In this document: positions 35,363-43,200 of the stretch, in pieces
Position numbering within the stretch: the first letter of the stretch is position 1
Layout of the letters: every line of letters begins with the position of its first letter
Assembly (NCBI RefSeq): GCF_000016665.1
Contig: NC_009523.1
Span: forward strand, 3,409,501 to 3,473,500
DNA: 64,000 bases
Direction: 5' to 3'
Source of the DNA: Roseiflexus sp. RS-1
Lineage (GTDB): Bacteria; Chloroflexota; Chloroflexia; Chloroflexales; Roseiflexaceae
The notes under the pieces: generated by a model
The model's database searches: none
What the model saw: the letters and a program-made list of their open reading frames with translations, nothing else
Told to the model about the DNA's origin: nothing
Program-made: the position numbers and the translations under genes

Positions 35363-36661
35363 TTGAACACGCACTGTCCATTCTGCGGCGCACCAGTTGG
35401 GATGCGTTCACGCTTCTGCTCGATGTGCGGGCAGTTGCTGCCGCCATCTTCCCTGCCTGCTGCATCTCCGCCGCCACCTATCGACAACTGGCCAGTCGAG
35501 GGTGCATTAGCCAATGGAAAGCGATTGCAGGTCACCGGCGATGCACTTGATCTGCGTGAGCTGATAAACGTGGTAGAATCGAGTGTGCGATGGTGGCAGC
35601 GCGGGTTGAAGAGCAGCGACGCGATGACTCGCGATCAGGCGGCGCACGCGATTGACGAGTTGTCGCACATTCTGCGCAGCCTTTCTCAGCAACTGGCGCA
35701 TGGACGTTCGACCATCCGCATCACGAGAAGACTGCCGGCGCTGCGCCGATTCGATATCGCCTGTCCATCGTGTGGCAGCGGTAATCGGGCTGGCGCACGT
35801 TTCTGCCAGCGTTGCGGCGCGCTACTCAACACAGCGCCAGGGTATGGAGCCGGGCACGTGCAATCACGCACACTTACATTCACATTTGCAGCGCGCACCG
35901 ACACTGGTCGCGTGCGCCACCAGAATCAGGATTCGGTGTATACCGGCGTGATCCCGCTACCCGACGGTCAACAGGCGTATCTCTGCCTGGTTGCGGACGG
36001 AATGGGCGGCGCAGCCGCCGGTGAGTACGCCAGTCGACTGGCAGCCGATGTCAGTCGCGCCTACCTGGAACAGGAATCCGCCAGTCATCCGCCTGCGACC
36101 GATGCAGCCTGGCAGGCATTGCTGCGCGATGCAGTGCGTGCCGCCAACCGCCAGATCTACAATGCCGCGCGCACTGATGCGGCGCGACGCGGGATGGGAA
36201 CGACGCTGACCATTGCGCTGCTGGTCGGTGATCGCCTGCATATTGCATCGGTTGGCGACTCGCGGGCATATTTGCTGAATACCGACGGCGTGACCGACGA
36301 TGGCGCTCCTTCTGCCCAGTTGACATCAGACCATAGCCTGGTGGCGCGGCTGGTGGATATCGGCCAGTTGACGCCGGAGCAGGCGCGGGTGCACCCGCAA
36401 CGGAATATCCTGTATCGCTCGATTGGCACCGATCCGTCGGTCGATGTTGATACACGCTCGGAAGCGCTCGAACCGGGTGACATCGTTCTGCTCTGCTCCG
36501 ATGGATTGGTCAACCATGTCAGCGATGAAGAGATCGCTCAGATCGCACTTGGCGAAACCGACCTGGATCGTGCGGTGATGCGTCTCGTCAGCCTGGCAAA
36601 TGAGCGCGGCGGACGCGACAATATCAGCGTCGTGATGGTGCGCGTCTCGGGTGAACGGTAA
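35363..36661 (+). CDS. PP2C-type protein phosphatase with two zinc ribbons
   Basis: A 432-residue protein starting at TTG 35363 with GGAGG five bases upstream. Zinc ribbon 1 is at residues 5-22 (CPFC...CSMC), a helical linker runs 60-130, zinc ribbon 2 is at about 132-155 (CPSC...CQRC), and a PP2C Ser/Thr phosphatase domain fills 180-430. All metal-site motifs are present: RHQNQDSV, VADGMGG (near 212), VGDSRAYL, CSDGLVNH and GGRDNISV, so it should be active. It would dephosphorylate substrates of the kinase two genes on. No membrane helix. It is first in a five-gene same-strand cluster. Confidence 0.92.
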   Translation: MNTHCPFCGAPVGMRSRFCSMCGQLLPPSSLPAASPPPPIDNWPVEGALANGKRLQVTGDALDLRELINVVESSVRWWQRGLKSSDAMTRDQAAHAIDELSHILRSLSQQLAHGRSTIRITRRLPALRRFDIACPSCGSGNRAGARFCQRCGALLNTAPGYGAGHVQSRTLTFTFAARTDTGRVRHQNQDSVYTGVIPLPDGQQAYLCLVADGMGGAAAGEYASRLAADVSRAYLEQESASHPPATDAAWQALLRDAVRAANRQIYNAARTDAARRGMGTTLTIALLVGDRLHIASVGDSRAYLLNTDGVTDDGAPSAQLTSDHSLVARLVDIGQLTPEQARVHPQRNILYRSIGTDPSVDVDTRSEALEPGDIVLLCSDGLVNHVSDEEIAQIALGETDLDRAVMRLVSLANERGGRDNISVVMVRVSGER

Positions 36662-36703
36662 ATGCGTATTGGTTCGGCTTCTGCGTGTGATGGTAACGTA
36701 ACC

Positions 36704-38497
36704 ATGCCTGTCATTTGCCAGTCGTGCGGCGCAGTCAACCGTGATAACGCGCGTTACTGTCTGCACTGCGCGCAACCGCTTGCACCCGCCCGCCCGTCAC
36801 CCGATGATCAGGCCTGGCTGACGGCGCGATTGCTCGCCGATCCGTCCGTTTCAGTCTCACCGCCAGCGGATATGCCCACCCCTGGCGTAACGCTATCTTC
36901 CGCGCACGTGTACGATGTTCCAGTCCTCGCCGCTCCGGTGCGCTTAGATGAGGAGTCTGCTATGAATGCGCCGCCTGTTGACCCGAAAACGCCGTCGTTG
37001 TTTGCAGGACGGTACGAAATCATCGCTGCGTCCGGCGAAACGGTCGAGGCGCTGGATCGCCAGCCCTGGCGACGCTGCTGGTCGTGCGATACAACCTTGA
37101 ATGAACCAGGCGAGGCATACTGCACCCAGTGCGGCGCCGCGCTCGACGGTCGTCGTTATCGTGGTCTGCTGACAGGCGCCACGCCTGCCGGGCTTGCACT
37201 CGTTCCGCAGGTGACCGATCCTGCTGCGCGCGCCTTCCTCCCGCCGATCTGGGATCAGGTCAGCGACGGTGATCAAACGCTGACCCTCACCCCGGATATC
37301 CCTTCGACGCCTCCTTCGCTGCCACTCAGCGAACTTCAGGCGCTCGTCATCGGACGGGATCTGGCGCGGTTGCTGACCCTTCTGCACGGTCAGGGGCTTG
37401 CGCTTGGCGCGCTCGAACCGGACGATCTCGACATCTCACCGGCGCACACTGTGCGGCTGCGTAATGCCCCTGGATTGCACCGGGCCGCAGAAGGCGATAC
37501 GACCACCGATCTGATCCACCTGGCAACATTGCTCGAAGCGCTGACGGCAACGCCGCGCACGACCAGGCGGCTCGATGAGGAAGACATCACCCTGGACGTA
37601 ATGCCAAACCTTGCCGATCTGCTGCGCGAAGTACGCACAGGGCGCCTGACCGATCCGGCAGAACTGGCGCAACGGTTTGATCTCCTCATTGCGTACCATA
37701 CCGCGCCTGCGCCGCTGCGCGTCCGGTTTGGCGCAGCCACCGACACTGGCATGGTGCGTGATCTGAACGAAGATAGTCTGCTGGCGCTCGATCTCCGCCT
37801 GATCCGCCGCAACCAACCGCGTACCTGGAGTCTGTTCATTGTCGCCGATGGGATGGGCGGTCACAGCGCAGGCGAGGTAGCCTCGGATCTGGCGTTGCGC
37901 GGCGCGCTGGAAGTGGTGCAACGCGAATACCTGATGCCAACCGTTGATACCGATGCGCATGATGAAGAGGAGAATCTCCGCGACGTCGTTCGCCGCGCCA
38001 TTCTCCAGGCAAATGAGTATGTGGTGCGCGAGGCGCGCAGCCGCGGGAACGACATGGGCACGACGATAACGATGGCGCTGGTCGCAGGTGATCGCGCAAT
38101 CATCGGAAACGTTGGCGACAGTCGAACGTACCTGATGCGGGAAGGAAAACTGCGGCGCGTCAGTCGCGACCACTCGCTGGTGCAGCGCCTGGTTGATCTC
38201 GGTCAGATTACGCCTGACGACGTGTACACGCATCCGCAGCGCAATGCAATCCTCCGATCACTGGGCGACAAACGCGACATTGAGGTTGATATCTTCGTCG
38301 AACGGTTGCGTCCAGGCGATGCCCTGCTACTGATGAGCGACGGTTTGTGGGAAATGGTGCGCGATGAGCGGATGGCAGAGATCATCGCTGCGCACCACGA
38401 TCCGCAGGCGGCGTGCAAGGCGTTAATCGACGCTGCGAATGCCGCCGGCGGCGATGATAACATTACCGTGATTCTGGTGCATGTAGAAGCATACTGA
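36704..38497 (+). CDS. PP2C phosphatase fused to zinc ribbons and a degenerate kinase-like region
   Basis: ATG 36704 (MPVICQSCGAV) is preferred because the sister proteins begin directly with a zinc ribbon; ATG 36662 is an alternative. Residues 4-22 form zinc ribbon 1. Around residues 100-350 is a kinase-like region that starts with GRYEII, is interrupted by a second ribbon (CWSC...CTQC), and continues with helices like a kinase C-lobe (GRDLARLLTLLHGQGLALGALEPDDLDISP). The HRD and DFG motifs are absent, so it is probably a pseudokinase. The last ~250 residues are PP2C with DGMGG, VGDSRTYL, MSDGLWEM and GGDDNIT intact. Next gene 8 bases away. Confidence 0.85.
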   Translation: MPVICQSCGAVNRDNARYCLHCAQPLAPARPSPDDQAWLTARLLADPSVSVSPPADMPTPGVTLSSAHVYDVPVLAAPVRLDEESAMNAPPVDPKTPSLFAGRYEIIAASGETVEALDRQPWRRCWSCDTTLNEPGEAYCTQCGAALDGRRYRGLLTGATPAGLALVPQVTDPAARAFLPPIWDQVSDGDQTLTLTPDIPSTPPSLPLSELQALVIGRDLARLLTLLHGQGLALGALEPDDLDISPAHTVRLRNAPGLHRAAEGDTTTDLIHLATLLEALTATPRTTRRLDEEDITLDVMPNLADLLREVRTGRLTDPAELAQRFDLLIAYHTAPAPLRVRFGAATDTGMVRDLNEDSLLALDLRLIRRNQPRTWSLFIVADGMGGHSAGEVASDLALRGALEVVQREYLMPTVDTDAHDEEENLRDVVRRAILQANEYVVREARSRGNDMGTTITMALVAGDRAIIGNVGDSRTYLMREGKLRRVSRDHSLVQRLVDLGQITPDDVYTHPQRNAILRSLGDKRDIEVDIFVERLRPGDALLLMSDGLWEMVRDERMAEIIAAHHDPQAACKALIDAANAAGGDDNITVILVHVEAY

Positions 38498-38505
38498 GTA
38501 TCATT

Positions 38506-39879
38506 ATGCGGTGTCCTGTCTGCAACGCATCCAACCCCGACGGCGCTCCGTTCTGTGCTGAATGTGGCGTGCGCCTGACCGATACCCTCACGTCGCCATC
38601 GGTTGCACCACCCACTGGCACGCCTTTGCAGCAAACCATTCTGCAGGGTCGTTATATTATCGAGGAAAAACTCGGGCAGGGCGGCATGGGCGCCGTCTAT
38701 CGCGCCCGTGATCTGCGGCTCAGCACGGTGAACTGGGCGATCAAAGAGATGAGCCAGGCACAGATCACCGGATCGCTGGAACTCCAGCAGGCGCGCGCGG
38801 CATTCCGGCATGAAGCCGAACTGCTTGCCGGTCTTTCGCATCCGGGGCTGCCCAAAGTCGTCGATCATTTCGAGCAGGATGGAAAAGCCTACCTGGTGAT
38901 GGAGTTCGTGCCGGGTTCATCGCTGCTTGCGCTGGCGCGCCGTGAGGGTTTGCCCTTCCCCCTGCCGCGCGTCCTCGATTGGGCAAAACAGATCTGCGAG
39001 GTGCTGGACTACCTGCACAGCCGACCATCGCCCATCATCTTTCGCGACTTGAAACCGGCAAATGTGATGCTCACGCCTGAAGGACGCATCAAACTGGTCG
39101 ATTTTGGCATTGCGCGCCTGTTCAAGCCCGGCAAAGAGCGCGACACGCAGGCGTTCGGTACGCTCGGCTACAGCGCACCGGAGCAGTATGGGCAGAGTCA
39201 GACCGATCCGCGATCCGATATCTATTCACTCGGCGTCCTGCTGCATCAACTGTTGACCGGCTACGACCCGACCAGCACCCCCTTCCGCCTGCCGCCAGCC
39301 AACCAGGTGAACCCATCGATCCCGCAGCATATCTCCGACGCCATCGCCCGGGCGGTCAACCCGGACCCTGACGCTCGTTTCTCCAACGTGCGGGCCTTCC
39401 GTGATGCGCTGCTCGGCGGGCAACCGGTGATCCTTCAGACACCGGTGACAGAGGCAGTGCAATCCAGAATGGCGATTCCAGAGGCGATCGGGCAAACGAT
39501 TCCAGTGTCTTCCCCAATTTCCGGTTCAGCCGCAGTGCAACCGCCAGCCGTCCCTTCGCCGACAACCGGCGTTGCGAATGTCGGGCGCTGGATCGGCATC
39601 GCCAGTGTGCTTATGATGGGACTGGCTACCGTGATTGTGGTCGCCGGCGCTGCAACCGAAGATTCCGATAGCGCGCTTACAGGTTTTGGCGTTCTGATGG
39701 CGTTCCTGCCATTTGCAACGGGACCGATTGCCTTCCTGCTCGGTTTGATCGCGTTGTTCTCCCCTGCGACAGCACAAACGCTCAAGGGGCGGCAACACGC
39801 AACAATTGCTGTCGCTACTGGACTGGCGACCGGCTTGCTCTGCTGCGTCATTTTCATCGTTGGAGGGGGAAGCAGCTAA
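38506..39879 (+). CDS. Ser/Thr protein kinase with N-terminal zinc ribbon and C-terminal membrane helices
   Basis: A 457-residue protein. Residues 3-20 form a zinc ribbon (CPVC...CAEC). The Hanks-type kinase domain (about 48-310) has GQGGMGAVY, the Lys in NWAIKEM (about 79), FRDLKPAN (about 179; Phe replaces His of HRD), VDFGIAR (about 200) and the APEQYGQ of the activation segment end. Residues 360-455 contain three membrane helices resembling the DUF4190 small membrane domain. Thus the kinase is membrane-bound and opposed by two PP2C phosphatases. Substrates are likely to include the FHA and VWA proteins of the cluster. Confidence 0.93.
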   Translation: MRCPVCNASNPDGAPFCAECGVRLTDTLTSPSVAPPTGTPLQQTILQGRYIIEEKLGQGGMGAVYRARDLRLSTVNWAIKEMSQAQITGSLELQQARAAFRHEAELLAGLSHPGLPKVVDHFEQDGKAYLVMEFVPGSSLLALARREGLPFPLPRVLDWAKQICEVLDYLHSRPSPIIFRDLKPANVMLTPEGRIKLVDFGIARLFKPGKERDTQAFGTLGYSAPEQYGQSQTDPRSDIYSLGVLLHQLLTGYDPTSTPFRLPPANQVNPSIPQHISDAIARAVNPDPDARFSNVRAFRDALLGGQPVILQTPVTEAVQSRMAIPEAIGQTIPVSSPISGSAAVQPPAVPSPTTGVANVGRWIGIASVLMMGLATVIVVAGAATEDSDSALTGFGVLMAFLPFATGPIAFLLGLIALFSPATAQTLKGRQHATIAVATGLATGLLCCVIFIVGGGSS

Positions 39880-39963
39880 ACCGCACTCGATGGCTAGGGG
39901 TGCAACGATTCAGAATGGCATGGCGTCTAAGCGGTTAACGTTGCGGAGAGGGAGTGAAGGACG

Positions 39964-41202
39964 ATGAATACCGGCATAACGCTTACGTGCACCTGGGGAC
40001 GCGCACCGCTGGTTGCCAGCAAGGTTCCACAGGTCGCCTATCTGCTTATCGAAGCGCAGGCTGCGGCAATTGCCGAGAAAATGCCGCTCAATTTCTGCCT
40101 GGTGCTCGACCGCTCCGGGTCGATGCAGGGCGCCAAACTTGCGGCGCTGAAGGATGCCGTCAAACGGGTGATCGAAACCCTGACCCCGCAGGACATTGTT
40201 GCGATTGTGCTGTTCGACGACACCGTGCAAACGCTGGTTCCTGCGACGTTTGCCACCGACAAAGCGACGCTGATTGCACAGGTCGATGCCATCGAAGAAG
40301 CTGGCGGCACGGCGATGTCGGGCGGGATGGCGGCGGGTATTGTGGAACTGCGCAAGAACCATGACCCCGGACGTGTCGGGGCGATGCTGCTGCTGACCGA
40401 CGGGCAGACATGGGGTGATGAGGATCGTTGCCGCGCACTCGCCCAGGAACTCGCCCGTGATGGGGTGCGGATCACGGCCCTGGGTCTCGGCGCTGAATGG
40501 AACGAAGCGTTGCTCGACGATATTGCCGAAGCGACCGGCGGCATTTCAGACTACATCGCCGATCCGGCGCAGATCACGACGTTCTTCCAGCATGCAGTCC
40601 GCACAGCACAGGGAACGGTTGCCCGCGACGCACGTCTGTTGTTGCGTCTGGTGCGTGACGCAACGCCGCGCGCGGTTTATCGCGCCAGTCCTGTGATCGC
40701 CAATCTTGGCTACCAGCCAATCGGCGACAGTGAGATTGCCGTGCGGCTCGGCGCCATCGAGGCGGAGACACCGTCGAGCATCGTTGTCGATCTGATGGTT
40801 CCGGCGCGCGACGCGGGGAGTTTTCGCATCGCCCAGGCGGAACTTCACTACACGCCGGTTGGCGGCGCAGAACAGGTCGTCAAACAGGACCTGCTGCTCG
40901 AGTTCGTGACCGACCCGACTGCGTCGGCGTATGATCCGCGTGTGATGAATCTGGTCGAAAAGGTGACGGCGTTCAAATTGCAAACACGCGCGCTGGCTGA
41001 AGCAGAAGCCGGCAACCTGTCGGGCGCGACGCAAAAACTGCGCGCGGCTGCGACACGGTTGCTCGATCTTGGAGAACTTGAACTGGCGCAGAAAGTCTCC
41101 GAGCAGGCGGCGCATCTCGAACAGGGGCAGGCGATCAGCGCCGAAAATCAGAAAGAACTGCGCTATGCAACCCGTCGCCTGACGCAAAAACTCGAGGAAT
41201 AG
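39964..41202 (+). CDS. VWA-domain protein
   Basis: A 412-residue protein with a von Willebrand A domain at about 40-220. The MIDAS metal site is complete: DRSGS (D49, S51, S53), the Thr in GGTAMSG and the Asp in LTDGQTWGD. C-terminal half is beta-rich (about 225-330), then an all-helical tail (ATQKLRAAATRLLDLGELELAQK) . No signal peptide or zinc ribbon. VWA domains bind proteins in a metal- and sometimes phospho-dependent way; together with a kinase and PP2C this recalls the TerY-type VWA/PP2C/kinase triads. A strong GGAGAGGGAG ribosome site precedes ATG 39964. Confidence 0.88.
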   Translation: MNTGITLTCTWGRAPLVASKVPQVAYLLIEAQAAAIAEKMPLNFCLVLDRSGSMQGAKLAALKDAVKRVIETLTPQDIVAIVLFDDTVQTLVPATFATDKATLIAQVDAIEEAGGTAMSGGMAAGIVELRKNHDPGRVGAMLLLTDGQTWGDEDRCRALAQELARDGVRITALGLGAEWNEALLDDIAEATGGISDYIADPAQITTFFQHAVRTAQGTVARDARLLLRLVRDATPRAVYRASPVIANLGYQPIGDSEIAVRLGAIEAETPSSIVVDLMVPARDAGSFRIAQAELHYTPVGGAEQVVKQDLLLEFVTDPTASAYDPRVMNLVEKVTAFKLQTRALAEAEAGNLSGATQKLRAAATRLLDLGELELAQKVSEQAAHLEQGQAISAENQKELRYATRRLTQKLEE

Positions 41203-41228
41203 CCTCTTGAAGCATTCGGAGGATCGGT

Positions 41229-42809
41229 ATGATAACGTGTCCAACGTGCGGCGCTCTCAACGACCCGGTCAATCGTTTCTGTGACCAGTGTGGATCGCGG
41301 CTCGAACCGAGTGGTCCGATTCCGCAGGCATCAGCGCCCACGTTTCAGGCGCCACCCGTAGCGACAGCCCAGACCTGTCCCAACTGCGGTGCAACCGTCT
41401 TCCCCGGACAGGCGTTTTGTGAAGAGTGCGGCGCAGCCCTGACCGCAGTGGCGCCTCCTGCGGCAGCGGCGCCTCCTGTAGCAGCGCCGGTCAGTGTGGA
41501 TGCACCAACCATGATCGCGCCTGCGTCGATGCCGGTTGCGGGTTCGATCTGCCCATCCTGCGGTCATCAAACCATGCCGGGCGACCGGTTCTGTGATGCG
41601 TGCGGCGCAACGCTCGCACCGGCGCCATCAGTGGCAATCGCCGATGCACCGACCGCTGCGGCGCCTGAACCGCCGTGGTCGGTTCCTGCGCCCCCGCCTG
41701 CCGAGCCACCTGCGCCGCCGCCAACGCTGATCGAAGCAGCGCCCGCACCGATTCCACCCGCGCCGTCGGTCGAAGCAGCCCCTGCGCCGGTTCCACCTGC
41801 GCCGCCGGTCGAAGTGGCAGCGCCATCGCCTGCCCCCGCCGATGCGCAGGCGGAGTATGAAGCCAGACGCCAGGCGTTGCTCGACGAGATCGCAAAGCAG
41901 CAGAAGATTATCGAGCAATTGGAGCAGTTGCAGGCGACCTTCGGCGCTGCGACGCCCCACGCCGTCACCATTGCCCTGGCGGAAGCGCGTGAGGCGCTCG
42001 CCAGAGCGCAGACGGAACTCGACGCTCTGCAACCACCGCCGCCGCCCGTCGATCCGGCGGTCGTTGCGGCGCTCAACGATGAAATCGCAAAGCAGCAGAA
42101 GATTATCGAGCAACTGGAGCAGTTGCAGGCGACCTTCGGCGCTGCGACGCCCCACGCCGTCACGCTTGCCCTGGCGGAAGCGCGTGAGGCGCTCGCCAAA
42201 GCCGAAGCGGAACTGGCAGCGCTTGGCGTTTCACCTGCTGCTGCACCGGCGCCATCCGCTGCACCATCTGCGCCGGTTGCACCGCCTCCACCGGTTGCAC
42301 CGCCACCTCCGACGCCCATTGCGCCGCCTGCGCCAGCAGCAATGGAGATCGCCGCCCCGCCACCGTTCACCGCAGAACCGGTCGCTCCGCCGCCGGTTGC
42401 TCCCGCCGCCACACCCGATACGGCTGCAACGGTGACCTCGCCTCCGGCTGATTTTCTACCAGGCGCGACAATGCATATCCCTCCAGCCGGACCACGCCTC
42501 GTTTTCGATAACGGGGTAGGCGAAATTCCGGTTCCCATGGACAGACCGGAGATCACCATCGGGCGGGAAGACCCGATCAGCGGCATCCACCCGGAGATCG
42601 ACCTGACTCCGTTTGGCGGCGAGAGCGGCGGCGTAAGCCGTCAGCACGCGCGGCTGATCAGAAGCGGCGAACAGTGGTCCATTGTTGATCTCGGCAGCAC
42701 GAACTATACGCGGGTCGATGGCGTGCGGATCGAGCCGGGGGCGCCGCATCCGCTGAAAGATGGCGCACGCCTCCAGTTCGGACGCCTGACGGTGACGTTC
42801 AGGTTGTGA
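41229..42809 (+). CDS. FHA-domain protein with three zinc ribbons and duplicated coiled-coil
   Basis: A 526-residue protein. Three zinc ribbons occupy residues 4-22, 54-75 and 105-125. A Pro/Ala-rich region follows, then two copies of a ~48-residue helix pair (about 217-263 and 277-325) that share the string KQQKIIEQLEQLQATFGAAT, another Pro-rich linker, and an FHA domain at about 437-525 with IGRE, SRQHARL and DLGSTN, the motifs that bind phosphothreonine. It is expected to be the phospho-reader of the cluster, recruited by the kinase. The near-identical DNA of the helix repeats suggests recent duplication. Confidence 0.92.
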   Translation: MITCPTCGALNDPVNRFCDQCGSRLEPSGPIPQASAPTFQAPPVATAQTCPNCGATVFPGQAFCEECGAALTAVAPPAAAAPPVAAPVSVDAPTMIAPASMPVAGSICPSCGHQTMPGDRFCDACGATLAPAPSVAIADAPTAAAPEPPWSVPAPPPAEPPAPPPTLIEAAPAPIPPAPSVEAAPAPVPPAPPVEVAAPSPAPADAQAEYEARRQALLDEIAKQQKIIEQLEQLQATFGAATPHAVTIALAEAREALARAQTELDALQPPPPPVDPAVVAALNDEIAKQQKIIEQLEQLQATFGAATPHAVTLALAEAREALAKAEAELAALGVSPAAAPAPSAAPSAPVAPPPPVAPPPPTPIAPPAPAAMEIAAPPPFTAEPVAPPPVAPAATPDTAATVTSPPADFLPGATMHIPPAGPRLVFDNGVGEIPVPMDRPEITIGREDPISGIHPEIDLTPFGGESGGVSRQHARLIRSGEQWSIVDLGSTNYTRVDGVRIEPGAPHPLKDGARLQFGRLTVTFRL

Positions 42810-42811
42810 TT

Positions 42812-42842
42812 CTGGAAGGAATGCTTCCAGAGGCGGTTTTTT
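42812..42842 (+). terminator. Hairpin and T-run after the FHA gene
   Basis: A 7-bp stem CTGGAAG/CTTCCAG with a 5-base loop (42812-42830), then a short GC tract and TTTTTT at 42837-42842. It is placed where the five-gene operon should end. Confidence 0.6.
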
Positions 42843-43200
42843 CCGGCAGGCGCCTGCCTTTGTCTGAGATGAGCGGTTTTCTGCATTCCTATGCGCTTTT
42901 GCCTCTCATACCCCCAACCCCCTTCTCCCACACAGGGAGAAGGGGGCGTTTGTGCGTCCCGATGCCTGAAACGGGAGATGGCACGCAGGGGCTTCCAAAA
43001 AACCTGCCCCTGTGAGCATCCCCCAACCTCTTTCCCTCACAAGGGGAGAAGGGGGCGTTTGAGCGTCCTGAAGCCCAAAACGAAAGAAGAAACACAGGGA
43101 CTTCCCAAAAACCTGCTCCCGCAAGAGACAACAGCCTCCACAGTGGGGACTGGCAGGCGGTCTGCTGGCGTTCGACTCGAGAAACAATACATGCGCCTGC
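42843..43200. repeat. Intergenic region with two ~111-bp related units, no gene
   Basis: Two units starting at about 42909 and 43020 share CCCCCAACC, GGGAGAAGGGGGCGTTTG and a later CAAAAAACCTGC/CCAAAAACCTGC tract. No credible coding sequence. They resemble dispersed intergenic repeats containing GC hairpins. Confidence 0.65.
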
